From Nitrospirota bacterium (GTDB taxonomy: Bacteria > Nitrospirota > Nitrospiria > SBBL01 > JAADHI01), in NCBI GenBank assembly GCA_029261165.1, contig JAJDBV010000005.1, positions 17,707-81,706 of the forward strand: DNA of 64,000 bases. The letters are read 5' to 3'. Below, piece after piece: positions 18,605 through 27,916 of this stretch. Both the position numbers and the translations under genes were made by a program. The notes under the pieces are model-generated. The model saw only the letters and a program-made list of their open reading frames with translations, was not told the origin of the DNA and did not search any database. The first letter of the stretch is position 1. Every line of letters begins with the position of its first letter.

Positions 18605-18767
18605 AAACCTCGTAACGATTCAGCACACCCTCCTTCTTTGGTTACGACAGGATGCTTGACTTTTCCGGTATTCCTGATACCGTACGTCCAGAAATCAGAC
18701 ATGGGTTTTGATGACAGGTAGTTGATGCTTGAGTTATTCATTCAAGCATTTTTCGAGGAGGCATCCC

Positions 18768-19493
18768 ATGGGGATTGAAGAGGGCGGTATTGATCGGATC
18801 ACGGGTGCAATGCACCGGCCTATTGAACAATTTACGGAACAGATGCGCGGTTTGGCCGCAGCAAATGGACTGGCTTTAACACTCTATGGTGCCATTACGG
18901 GAGGTTCATTCAATAAAAAACGACATACAGTGCGGAGTATTTTTGTCCTGAAAAAGGTGGATCTGGAGATGCTGCGTCAGCTGGCCAAAAACGGCATGAA
19001 ACTCGGCAAGGCCGGGATTGCCGCACCATTAATCATGACCCCCGAATACATCGAAGCCTCTTTGGATACCTTCCCTCTGGAATTGATCGAAATGCAACAG
19101 AGCCACATTACCCTTTTCGGAGAGGATTACTTCAAGAAGCTTTCATTCAATGACGATCATATTCGCCATGCCTGTGAGCGTGAGTTGAAGAGCATCCTGA
19201 TCGGGATGCGTCAGGGGCTGTTGGCTGCGGCAGGGCGAGAAAAACTCTTCGCCGAAGTGGAGGCCGATATGGCGGAACGTCTCATTCGCACACTTCGGGG
19301 TATTCTCTGGTTAAAAGGGCAGAAAGAATCCCATCCGGCATTAGAGGTGGCTTCCGAAGTGGAGAAGGTGATCGAATTTAAACTGCCCGGATTGAAAGAC
19401 GCCCTCAGTGAAGCGGGGGAACATGGCTGGGACGCGTTCAGAATGCTTTATGGTGAAATCGAAGTTCTTGTAGAGATTGTCGATGCGTGGTAG
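18768..19493 (+). CDS. Hypothetical protein, possibly nucleotidyltransferase-like
   Basis: ORF with GAGGAGG-like SD upstream of ATG 18768; LALTLYGAITGGSF segment. No firm family call. Confidence 0.55.
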   Translation: MGIEEGGIDRITGAMHRPIEQFTEQMRGLAAANGLALTLYGAITGGSFNKKRHTVRSIFVLKKVDLEMLRQLAKNGMKLGKAGIAAPLIMTPEYIEASLDTFPLELIEMQQSHITLFGEDYFKKLSFNDDHIRHACERELKSILIGMRQGLLAAAGREKLFAEVEADMAERLIRTLRGILWLKGQKESHPALEVASEVEKVIEFKLPGLKDALSEAGEHGWDAFRMLYGEIEVLVEIVDAW

Positions 19494-20292
19494 ACGCCTT
19501 TATAAACTCCTCCCAATCCTTATGCTCCTTGGCCTTGGCTTGCCGTCTCTCTCAAGTGGAGAAGTCACCGTCCGGGATCCTGGACGTTTTGTCATCGATC
19601 AGGCCGGTATTATCAACGGGGGAATCGAACAGGGGATGGAGGGCTGGCTGCGTGAGTTGGAACAGAAGACGTCTGCTCAGATCAAGGTCTTAACGGTGCA
19701 GAGTACGGACGGTGAAGACGTCTTCGGGTTCGCACAGCGTCACGCGGAACTCTGGAAGCTGGGTCGGGCAAAGAAGGACAATGGTGCTTTGATTTTGCTC
19801 GCCTTGAAAGAGCGTCAGGTGAGGGTTCATGTGGGCTATGGCCTGGAAGGGGTGCTTCCGGATTCATGGGCCGGTTCTGCCTCGCGGGCGGTCGCGCAAC
19901 AATTTTTTAAACAAGGGCAATTTGGTGAGGGACTCCATCGTTTGACGGTCATCATCGCAAACAAGGTGGCCGATTCGCAACAAGTAAAACTCAGCGGCAT
20001 TCCCCCCCATCGCATGCGAGTTCAACGGCGCTCCCGTGGAAGGGGGGGCTTCCTAGGCGGATTATTTCCCTTATTGATTATGTATTTTCTCTTTTCATCG
20101 ATGGGCCGCCGCCGTGGCTACTCGCGGTGGGGGGGCGGTGGCGGGATGATGACCGGACTCCTGCTGGGCAGCATGCTGGGAGGAAGGCGCTCCGGGTGGG
20201 GCGGTGGGTCGTCGGTTGGAGGTGGATTTGGCGGTGGTTCTTTTGGAGGTGGGGGTGGGTTTGGCGGCGGTGGCGGCGGCGCAAGTTGGTAG
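19477..20292 (+). CDS. TPM-domain (YgcG-like) protein
   Basis: FVIDQAGIINGGIEQGMEGWLRELEQKTSAQIKVLTVQS; Gly-rich C-terminus GGGGGFGGGGGGASW. Confidence 0.85.
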   Translation: MSMRGRRLYKLLPILMLLGLGLPSLSSGEVTVRDPGRFVIDQAGIINGGIEQGMEGWLRELEQKTSAQIKVLTVQSTDGEDVFGFAQRHAELWKLGRAKKDNGALILLALKERQVRVHVGYGLEGVLPDSWAGSASRAVAQQFFKQGQFGEGLHRLTVIIANKVADSQQVKLSGIPPHRMRVQRRSRGRGGFLGGLFPLLIMYFLFSSMGRRRGYSRWGGGGGMMTGLLLGSMLGGRRSGWGGGSSVGGGFGGGSFGGGGGFGGGGGGASW

Positions 20293-20350
20293 TGCTGTTC
20301 CAGCGTGCTCACTTTCTGCTATTATTGTGCAGTGAGTTTGGAGAGATCGA

Positions 20351-20929
20351 ATGAGTGCAAAGCGGGTGCTTTTGATTGTCCTAGGGGGGATTCTTGTCAC
20401 GGTCCTGATGGCCGGGGGCTGCGTTTACTCCGGATACAACAAGGCGATTACCTATGACGAAGATGTGAAGAGCCGTTGGGCGCAGGTGGAAAACCAGTTG
20501 CAGCGTCGCTTCGAGTTAATCCCGAATCTGGTGGAGACCGTCAAGGGGGTTGCCGGTCAGGAAGAGAAGATCTTCCTGGGTGTGGCCGAGGCACGCAAAT
20601 CCTATTTTCAGGCCGATTCGATTGGAGAAAAAGCCCGGGCGGCCGGCGGAATGGAATCGGCCCTTTCCCGTTTGTTGGTGTTGCGGGAGACCTATCCTCA
20701 GCTCAAATCCGATGCGTCCTTCCTGAAATTACAGGATCAACTGGAGGGAACGGAGAACCGGCTTTCTGTTGAACGAAAACGGTATAACGATGCTGTAAAG
20801 CTATTGAATACCTTTACGCGAAAGCTCCTCGGGCGCGTCTACGCGAGCCTGGCGGGTGTGGAGAAGGCTGAATACTTTGAAATTGGAGAAGAGGCAAGGA
20901 GCACGCCAAAGGTGAAATTCGGGGAGTAG
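20351..20929 (+). CDS. lemA: LemA family protein
   Basis: SGYNKAITYDEDVKSRWAQVENQLQRRFELIPNLVETVKG. Confidence 0.92.
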   Translation: MSAKRVLLIVLGGILVTVLMAGGCVYSGYNKAITYDEDVKSRWAQVENQLQRRFELIPNLVETVKGVAGQEEKIFLGVAEARKSYFQADSIGEKARAAGGMESALSRLLVLRETYPQLKSDASFLKLQDQLEGTENRLSVERKRYNDAVKLLNTFTRKLLGRVYASLAGVEKAEYFEIGEEARSTPKVKFGE

Positions 20930-20958
20930 ATGTTTGCACTCTGTCTTGTGAGCAGCGA

Positions 20959-21026
20959 TTGAAGTTAGAAGTGGCGTAGTGAAACGATCCATGTCACTCC
21001 CTCTTTCTCGAGCGTCGTGTTTCCAC
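20959..21026 (+). repeat. Direct repeat copy A flanking the DUF6883-like/DUF4926-like pair
   Basis: TTGAAGTTAGAAGTGGCGTAGTGAAACGATCCATGTCACTCCCTCTTTCTCG... resembles 21761-21828 (TTGAGTTGGAAGTGGAGTTGTGAAACGATCCATGTTACTCC...). Confidence 0.7.
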
Positions 21027-21051
21027 GAATTCGAAAGATGCTGATACAACA

Positions 21052-21387
21052 GTGAAACTGGCAAATGTTGACAGGGCTGTAATTCAAAAAGAAAAGATAC
21101 AAGACTATCTATTGTCGCAGTCTCATCCTATTGGCCGTTTCAAAGCGCAGTTCTTTCGGTCTCTTGGCTATTCATCGGATACTTGGGAACTTATTGAAGC
21201 GGAGATCCGAGGCCTGCTGGGCAACGAAGCGCAAGAAGGTGGAGAAACCGAATACGGGAATAAATATGAAATTCGGGGAGAGATTTCCGGTCGAACGGGG
21301 CGGAAGGAAGAGATCGTAACAGCCTGGATCGTCTTGAAAGGCGAGGATTTTCCCCGATTCATCACGGCATATCCTGGAGACAAATAA
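21052..21387 (+). CDS. DUF6883-like protein
   Basis: DYLLSQSHPIGRFKAQFFRSLGYS...EIVTAWIVLKGEDFPRFITAYP; GTG start; overlaps the next gene. Confidence 0.65.
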   Translation: MKLANVDRAVIQKEKIQDYLLSQSHPIGRFKAQFFRSLGYSSDTWELIEAEIRGLLGNEAQEGGETEYGNKYEIRGEISGRTGRKEEIVTAWIVLKGEDFPRFITAYPGDK

Positions 21388-21617
21388 TGAGTATTAAAGT
21401 TTTAGATACGGTTGTTTTGCAGAGAGATTTGCCAGATCATGGGTTAAAGCGAGGAGACATTGGAGCCGTTGTCGAAGTATACGTGCCTGATGGGGTTGAA
21501 GTGGAGTTTGTGACGGGGGCGGGGCGAACTCAGGCTGTGGTCACGCTGAAGTGTGGAGACGTCCGTTCCGTGAATGACTCGGAAATCCTTGCTGTGCGGT
21601 CTCTCGATGCGGCATAG
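21387..21617 (+). CDS. DUF4926-like protein
   Basis: KVLDTVVLQRDLPDHGLKRGDIGAVVEVYVPDGVEVEFVTGAGRTQAVVTL. Confidence 0.75.
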   Translation: MSIKVLDTVVLQRDLPDHGLKRGDIGAVVEVYVPDGVEVEFVTGAGRTQAVVTLKCGDVRSVNDSEILAVRSLDAA

Positions 21618-21666
21618 GGTACCATAGGCGGGGTGGTCGCTTGTTGAGCTGGCCGTGTAATTGGGT

Positions 21667-21783
21667 GTGACCGATCAGGCTGTTCAGAAGTGGGAGCGGT
21701 CCGGCACCCATCCAAAAGTTTATACTCTTAATCGGGTAAGGGAGGCCTTGGGGAAGCGGCTTGAGTTGGAAGTGGAGTTGTGA
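21667..21783 (+). pseudogene. 3' remnant of an XRE/HTH antitoxin-type gene
   Basis: Translates VTDQAVQKWERSGTHPKVYTLNRVREALGKRLELEVEL*, a C-terminal XRE fragment with no intact 5' part. Confidence 0.6.
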
Positions 21784-21828
21784 AACGATCCATGTTACTC
21801 CTTTTTTCTCCTGTGCCGTTTTTCCGTG
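21761..21828 (+). repeat. Direct repeat copy B
   Basis: See copy A at 20959. Confidence 0.7.
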
Positions 21829-22130
21829 GGGCTAAACTCCTCATGTAGGCTGATATGCTCCAGGTTATACTGAATCCTGAATCTTCTCCACCCGCCTAAT
21901 GCACTAAATTTATGACAGTTAACAAGGTAAAGACGCGACCCCATATTTTCCATAATAGAATGTTTCCGGAAGAAGTAGTATCATGCAACTATAGTAAGCT
22001 CCCATTCCTACCACTTGCCCTCATTGTGAGGACTGTACATTCTTGCGATGTTCGTATGCTATAACAGATCCTTATGCAACAATTGATCAATAGAAAAAAA
22101 TAGGACAAAACCGCGGGGTCTATCTGAGAA

Positions 22131-23318
22131 ATGCCGCAAATCAAACACACCATACTTTATTGGGCACGGGAAACTTCAAAGCTTTCCATTGAAGATGCTG
22201 CCCACAAGCTGAATATCACCGACAGCAAAACGGCAAGCGCATCAGAAAAACTAATCGCATTTGAGAAAGGCAGAAAATCGCCATCCAGATCTTTGCTACT
22301 TCGAATGTCCAAGCTCTATCACCGACCACTTTTGACATTTTACCTTGATCAGCCACCAAGAACAGGTGATCGGGGTGAGGATTTTCGTACACATCCTGAT
22401 CACTTTAAAGAGGAAGAAAATTCTCATGTGGATGTATTAATTCGGGATATTAAAGCCCGTCAAAGTACTGTCCGGGAAACCTTAATTGATGAAGATGAAG
22501 AAATTCGTTTGGATTTTATTGGTAAATATACTGTTGAGCATGGCGTGATGCAAATTGTCCAAACACTTCGGGAAATACTAGATATAGACCTCAATGAATA
22601 TCGCTCCCAACCTAGTATTAAAGAAGCCTTCAAACTCTTACGCCAACAAGCAGAATCGGCAGGAATTTTTATTTTACTCAAAGGAAACTTAGGGTCTTAC
22701 CATAGCAATATTGATGTTAAAACCTTTCGAGGATTCGTGCTTTCTGATGATATAGCGCCCTTTATTGTTATCAATAATCGAGACGCCGAATCGGCATGGT
22801 CTTTTACTCTAGTTCATGAGATGGCTCATCTCATATTAGGTCAAACAGGTATCAGCGGAGCATACGCAGAAAATCAAATAGAGAAATTTTGCAATAATGT
22901 TGCCAGTGAATTTATGCTGCCAGCAACCGAGTTTGAGGCCTTTCATCTACCCAACCTTGATTTTGATTCCCTCAGCACTGAAATTTCCGAATATGCCCTT
23001 TCGAAAAAGCTCAGTAGCTCCCATATTTCTTACCGACTCTATCGCCGAGGAGATATCAATAAGCCGTTATGGGAACGCCTGCGGGAATATTACTATGAGA
23101 AATGGCAAGATCAACGTAAAACATCCAAAGAGAAAAATAAGGAGAATGATGGGGGACCAAATTACTATGTTGTACATCGGTATAAACTTGGGGCTTTAGT
23201 CGAGTTAGTGCAGCGGTTGACCTATTCGGGAGCTTTAACGACTACAAAAGCTGGAATGTTACTGGATGTGAAACCGCTTAAGGTGCATCGATTATTTGAG
23301 CGCGAGCAACCCGCATAA
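22131..23318 (+). CDS. XRE-ImmA/IrrE family metallo-endopeptidase
   Basis: N-terminal HTH-like region; zinc peptidase motif SFTLVHEMAHLILG. Confidence 0.9.
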   Translation: MPQIKHTILYWARETSKLSIEDAAHKLNITDSKTASASEKLIAFEKGRKSPSRSLLLRMSKLYHRPLLTFYLDQPPRTGDRGEDFRTHPDHFKEEENSHVDVLIRDIKARQSTVRETLIDEDEEIRLDFIGKYTVEHGVMQIVQTLREILDIDLNEYRSQPSIKEAFKLLRQQAESAGIFILLKGNLGSYHSNIDVKTFRGFVLSDDIAPFIVINNRDAESAWSFTLVHEMAHLILGQTGISGAYAENQIEKFCNNVASEFMLPATEFEAFHLPNLDFDSLSTEISEYALSKKLSSSHISYRLYRRGDINKPLWERLREYYYEKWQDQRKTSKEKNKENDGGPNYYVVHRYKLGALVELVQRLTYSGALTTTKAGMLLDVKPLKVHRLFEREQPA

Positions 23319-23329
23319 GGGATTATGTA

Positions 23330-23845
23330 TTGTTATATCTGCTGGATGCGAACACACTGATTGATGCTAAACGGGATTATTACCCAATACATCGTGTGCC
23401 TGAATTCTGGGAATGGCTTGGTTTTCATGGGCAACAAGGCAGCATCAAAATTCCTATTGAAGTGTATGAAGAATTTTCGGACAAAGCTAAGGATGATAAA
23501 AAAGATGATTTGGCTATATGGGCAGAGCAAGCGGAAGTCAAGAAAGCGTTGTTGTTTGAAGAGGAAGCAGAACAGGATTTGGTTGCTCGGATTACTTATG
23601 GCGGATATGTTGCCAACCCGACTGATGATGAGCTGAAAAAAATCGGTCGCGATCCATTTCTATTGTCCTACGCGCTTAAAGACTTGGAAAACCGCTGTAT
23701 TGTAACCACAGAAGCTTCAAAGCCTTCTAGGAAGGGTGCAAATCGCCATATCCCTAATGTATGCAAGGATTTTGGGATACTTTGCATAAATAATTTTCAG
23801 ATGATTAAAGAAATGAATTTCAGCACTAGTTGGAATAATATTTAG
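23330..23845 (+). CDS. DUF4411 / PIN-like protein (putative toxin)
   Basis: LYLLDANTLIDAKRDYYPI...FWEWL; GRDPFLLSYA; VTTEASKPSR. Confidence 0.85.
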   Translation: MLYLLDANTLIDAKRDYYPIHRVPEFWEWLGFHGQQGSIKIPIEVYEEFSDKAKDDKKDDLAIWAEQAEVKKALLFEEEAEQDLVARITYGGYVANPTDDELKKIGRDPFLLSYALKDLENRCIVTTEASKPSRKGANRHIPNVCKDFGILCINNFQMIKEMNFSTSWNNI

Positions 23846-23848
23846 TCC

Positions 23849-23883
23849 AATATGAGACAGAATTATTAATTCTGTCTCATATT
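23849..23883. terminator. Perfect 16-bp inverted repeat with 3-nt loop
   Basis: AATATGAGACAGAATT-ATT-AATTCTGTCTCATATT immediately after the DUF4411 stop. Confidence 0.6.
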
Positions 23884-23904
23884 GTCACCAGATTCTTCCT
23901 TGTT

Positions 23905-24000
23905 CTGTCATTCCGGCCAGTGAGCCGGAATCCAGGTTTTTGAATAAGACCGGAACCATTGCAACGTTCCCTGGATGGCGGATCAAGTCCGGCATGACAA
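23905..24000. repeat. Palindromic TGTCATTCCGG...CCGGCATGACA element
   Basis: CTGTCATTCCGGCCAGTGAGCCGGAATCCAGG...CCCTGGATGGCGGATCAAGTCCGGCATGACAA. Confidence 0.65.
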
Positions 24001-24079
24001 TATCAGTAGAGTTTTGATCGTGGCTTGGGGCCTGTTTTGAGAACCGTGGTGGGGAGGGGTTTGGGTCTGTGATTAGGAT

Positions 24080-24718
24080 TTAATTCCGCTCCCAGAGCAT
24101 CAGGAGTTCTTTCCCGTCCCGATCCGGAAAGGAACGGGGGGTCTTTTCTAATCGAAGTGTAAACTGGGGCGAGAAACGCTCGATCAGTTCCTCTCGCGTA
24201 CAGCCGAAGGGCGGCCCGCTTTCGGCTTGAATATGGTAGAAGATCCCGATTAGACTGCCTCCCGGCCGGATCAGCCTTGCGACCGTCTCGACATAGTTTT
24301 CCCTCAGCTTGGGGTTGAATGCGCAGAAAAAGGTGTGCTCAAAGATCCAGTCATAGGGACCGAATTCCTTCCCCGGGAGATTGAAAAAATCGGCCTGGAT
24401 GAAGCGAATCTTATGAAGCCCCTCCCGCGCAGCCAGTAGTGCCGCCTCCCGAATTGCTCCTTCGGTAATATCCATGCCCGTCACCTCAAACCCGGTTCTG
24501 GCCAGCGCCCGTGCTTCGTGTCCCCGGCCGCATCCCGGGACGAGGACGCTTCCGGCTTGAATTTGATGATCTTGTAAGAGATCCGTCAGGCCCATCGAAG
24601 CCGCGCCCTGGTCCCATCCGGTATCTCCGTTCTGGTATCTCGCTTCCCAAAAAGCCGCATTGACTTCTTCTTCGACGCGACCGATATGAGGATAGCGTTC
24701 TTCTTTTCCTTTATTCAT
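24080..24718 (-). CDS. SAM-dependent methyltransferase, TPMT-like
   Basis: FWEARYQNGDTGWDQG, VLVPGCGRGHEARALARTGFEVTGMDIT. Confidence 0.85.
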   Translation of the reverse strand: MNKGKEERYPHIGRVEEEVNAAFWEARYQNGDTGWDQGAASMGLTDLLQDHQIQAGSVLVPGCGRGHEARALARTGFEVTGMDITEGAIREAALLAAREGLHKIRFIQADFFNLPGKEFGPYDWIFEHTFFCAFNPKLRENYVETVARLIRPGGSLIGIFYHIQAESGPPFGCTREELIERFSPQFTLRLEKTPRSFPDRDGKELLMLWERN

Positions 24719-24724
24719 AAGGGC

Positions 24725-25333
24725 TTAGAGTGAAAGGGAAGGTGTGCCTGCCAGTCTGGCTTCATACGCGCTGACCTTTTCTTCATTTTTAAGCGTCAGG
24801 TCGATGTCATCGAGGCCTCTCAGGAGAGTGTTTTTTCGAAAGGGATCGATTTCGATCTTTAAATTGATGCCGTCATTCGAGGTGATGTGCTCTTTTTCCA
24901 GGTCGATGTCCAGGCTGTAGCCGGATGTCTGGCGAACTTTCTGAAAGAGGGCTTCGATTTGGTCTTCGCTGAGGCAGACTGGGAGAATGCCATTTTTGAA
25001 GCAGTTGTTGTAGAAGATATCTGCGAAAGAGGGCGCGATGATGCAGCGAAAACCGTAATCCCTTAGCGCCCAGGGGGCATGCTCACGGGAAGACCCGCAG
25101 CCGAAGTTTGCTCTTGCAATCAGGATGGCTGCATCCTGGTAGCGCTCAGCGTTCATCTCAAAGGCGGGGTCCTGTTTTTTGCCGTCAATAAAACGCCAGT
25201 CGTAGAAGAGGAATTGACCGAAGCCTGTCCGTTCAATCCTTTTTAAAAATTGCTTGGGGATAATCTGGTCGGTATCCACATCCGGAAGGTCGAGCGGCGC
25301 AACAATGCCTTGTAATCTTGTAAAGGGCTCCAT
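24725..25333 (-). CDS. leuD: 3-isopropylmalate dehydratase small subunit
   Basis: [40 protein letters not shown]. Confidence 0.96.
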   Translation of the reverse strand: MEPFTRLQGIVAPLDLPDVDTDQIIPKQFLKRIERTGFGQFLFYDWRFIDGKKQDPAFEMNAERYQDAAILIARANFGCGSSREHAPWALRDYGFRCIIAPSFADIFYNNCFKNGILPVCLSEDQIEALFQKVRQTSGYSLDIDLEKEHITSNDGINLKIEIDPFRKNTLLRGLDDIDLTLKNEEKVSAYEARLAGTPSLSL

Positions 25334-26746
25334 CTAGCTTTCCTCCTGCGGTGTATACTGACGAATATCCACAAAATGCCCTTCAACTGCAGCCGCGGCG
25401 GCCATGAGCGGACTGACCAGGTGGGTTCGGCCTCCTTTTCCCTGGCGTCCTTCAAAATTACGGTTGGAGGTCGAGGCGCAGCGCTCTCCCGGTTCGAGGG
25501 TATCGGGGTTCATTCCGAGACACATCGAACAGCCCGATTCGCGCCACTCAAATCCTGCCTCTCTGAAGATCCGATCAAGACCCTCTCTTTCCGCTTTCTG
25601 TTTTATTTTCTGTGAGCCGGGAACGACCATGGCGTCTACTTTAGAAGAGACCTGCCTTCCCTTCACAAAGTTTGCCGCCCGGCGGAGGTCTTCTATCCGG
25701 GAGTTTGTACAGGAACCGATGAAGACCCGAGTGATCCCGATCTCTTCAATCGGCATATCTGCCTTAAGTCCCATGTATTCCAGTGCCCTCTCGGCCGATT
25801 TTCTTTGATTGGCATCGGGCAGATTGTCCGGATTCGGGACACGTGCGTCAATCGAGGCGACCTGACCGGGATTCGTTCCCCAGGTGACCTGAGGAGCCAA
25901 TGAGGCGACATCAAGGGTTAAGGTCCGATCAAATGATGCACCGGGATCGCTGGGGAGTTTCTTCCACTGAGCGACCGCCGCATCGAAATCAGCCGGGGCG
26001 TATCGCCGTCCACGCAGATAGTGAAAGGTCTTCTCATCGGGGGCGATCATCCCTGCGCGGGCACCCCCTTCGATGGACATATTACAGATCGTCATGCGTT
26101 CTTCCATGCTCAGTTCCCGAATGGCTTCCCCGCCGTATTCGATGACATAGCCTGCGCCGCCTGCCGTGCCGATCCGGCCGATGATTGAGAGGACCATATC
26201 CTTTGCTTCAACCCCGTAAGGCCTCTGACCTTTGATCTCGATCAGGAAAGTCTTTGGTTTTTCCTGAAGGAGACATTGGGTGGCCAGGACATGTTCCACT
26301 TCGCTGGTGCCGATGCCGAAGGCCAGTGCGCCAAATGCCCCGTGTGTGGATGTGTGGCTGTCGCCGCAGACCAGAGTGACTCCCGGAAGCGTGAGTCCCA
26401 GATCGGGGCCGATCACATGGACGATTCCATGATCGGGGCTTTTCAGATCAAAAAGGGTGACACCGAACTCCCGGCAGTTTTCCGACAGCGTTTCAATCTG
26501 TTTTGCAGAGGTCAAATCTTCAATCGGCAGAGACCGGTCCGTGGTCGGGACATTATGGTCGGGTGTGGCAAAGGTCAACTCCGGACGGCGAACACGACGA
26601 CCGGAGAGTCTTAGTCCCTCGAAGGCCTGGGGAGAAGTGACTTCGTGCACCAAGTGGCGATCGATATAAAGGAGGGAAGGCCGCCCCGGTTCTTCATGAA
26701 CGAGATGGTCCCCCCATATCTTTTCAAGCATCGTCTTTGCGGGCAT
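25334..26746 (-). CDS. leuC: 3-isopropylmalate dehydratase large subunit
   Basis: [55 protein letters not shown]. Confidence 0.97.
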   Translation of the reverse strand: MPAKTMLEKIWGDHLVHEEPGRPSLLYIDRHLVHEVTSPQAFEGLRLSGRRVRRPELTFATPDHNVPTTDRSLPIEDLTSAKQIETLSENCREFGVTLFDLKSPDHGIVHVIGPDLGLTLPGVTLVCGDSHTSTHGAFGALAFGIGTSEVEHVLATQCLLQEKPKTFLIEIKGQRPYGVEAKDMVLSIIGRIGTAGGAGYVIEYGGEAIRELSMEERMTICNMSIEGGARAGMIAPDEKTFHYLRGRRYAPADFDAAVAQWKKLPSDPGASFDRTLTLDVASLAPQVTWGTNPGQVASIDARVPNPDNLPDANQRKSAERALEYMGLKADMPIEEIGITRVFIGSCTNSRIEDLRRAANFVKGRQVSSKVDAMVVPGSQKIKQKAEREGLDRIFREAGFEWRESGCSMCLGMNPDTLEPGERCASTSNRNFEGRQGKGGRTHLVSPLMAAAAAVEGHFVDIRQYTPQEES

Positions 26747-26870
26747 ATAATTTTCCTGAAATTATAGAGTATAAGATGTCACAGGCGGATTGAAATGATT
26801 ACTCATTTTTGCACAGAAAGGCCATGAGCGCAAGCCTAATTCCCTTGCCTGGTCCCTTTGTATGGATGCA

Positions 26871-27593
26871 TCAGGGATTCGACACCGCTTTGTTCTCAAG
26901 CAAGTCATTCAAAGGGCAGTCGGTGCAGTCCGGCGTCTTTTTACAGAACTGCTTCCCGGTCATGACAATCAGGGCGTGATATTCATTGTACAGGTCTGTT
27001 CTGCCTCGGAGTCCTTCCATAAGGTACTTCTGAAGCTTCTGGTAATTATCCGCAGGATCAATATGGCTGTGTCGTTCGAATAACCTTCGGGTATAGGTAT
27101 CTATGACGAAAACAGGGGCTTTCCCCGCATAAAGCAGGATCGCGTCGGCTGTTTCCGGGCCGATTCCCCTGACGGAAAGAAGCTTCTCCCTCAAGGCCTC
27201 CCACTTTTCCGACAGCATGTCGTCTACGGAACCGCCGTATCCTTCAAAAATAAATGCCATCAAGGCCTTGATTCGGCGTGCTTTGACATTAAAATAACCG
27301 CTCGATCGGATCAGTGAGGAAAGCTTCTTTTCAGGTATATGATAAAGTGCGTCCGGATGAAGAAGATCCTTTTCTTTTAATTGAGATAGGGTCTTCTCCA
27401 CATTTTTCCAGGAAGTGTTTTGCGTTAGAATGGCACCGACCATGACCTCGAAAGGGGTTTCAGCCGGCCACCAGTGTTGTGGGCCGAAGTGGGTGTAGAG
27501 GCGATCATAAATCTCAACGATTTCGTGTCTTTTTGAGGAGGTTTTCCTAGGAGGAAGGTTTGTTCTCGTTTTTTCCATGGTTGAGGCCGTCAT
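26871..27593 (-). CDS. Endonuclease III-like HhH-GPD protein
   Basis: VMVGAILTQNTSWKNVEKTL, LLSVRGIGPETADAILLYAGKAPVFVIDTYTRRL, C-terminal Cys cluster. Confidence 0.88.
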   Translation of the reverse strand: MTASTMEKTRTNLPPRKTSSKRHEIVEIYDRLYTHFGPQHWWPAETPFEVMVGAILTQNTSWKNVEKTLSQLKEKDLLHPDALYHIPEKKLSSLIRSSGYFNVKARRIKALMAFIFEGYGGSVDDMLSEKWEALREKLLSVRGIGPETADAILLYAGKAPVFVIDTYTRRLFERHSHIDPADNYQKLQKYLMEGLRGRTDLYNEYHALIVMTGKQFCKKTPDCTDCPLNDLLENKAVSNP

Positions 27594-27916
27594 TCTGTTT
27601 CAAGGGACGTATTGTCCCGAACCCACTTCAGGTAATCAGCGGAGCCGGCGGAAATTGGCAGGGCAATAATCTCCGGAACATCATAGCTATGATGTTGTTT
27701 GACTGAATGAGAGAGTTTTTCAAAAAGGGCGGCGCGGCTTTTCAGGAGGATCAGGGTCTCCTCTTCTCGGCAGACCTTCCCCTCCCATGAAAAGAAAGAG
27801 GTCACCGAAGGAAGGATATTCGCGCAGGCTGCCAACTTCTTTTCCACCATGAGCCGGCCTATTTTTTCAGCTTCTTTTCGCGTCGCCGTTGTGATGAAAA
27901 CAACAATTTCATCCAT
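27590..27916 (-). CDS. cutA: Divalent cation tolerance protein CutA
   Basis: EIVVFITTATRKEAEKIGRLMVEKKLAACANILP. Internal Met at 27916 is the likely start. Confidence 0.9.
   Translation of the reverse strand: MDEIVVFITTATRKEAEKIGRLMVEKKLAACANILPSVTSFFSWEGKVCREEETLILLKSRAALFEKLSHSVKQHHSYDVPEIIALPISAGSADYLKWVRDNTSLETE

Noticed and set aside
20078-20400. Pro/His-rich antisense ORFs opposite the TPM gene
   Set aside because: Mirror of Gly-rich codons on the + strand; low-complexity artefact.
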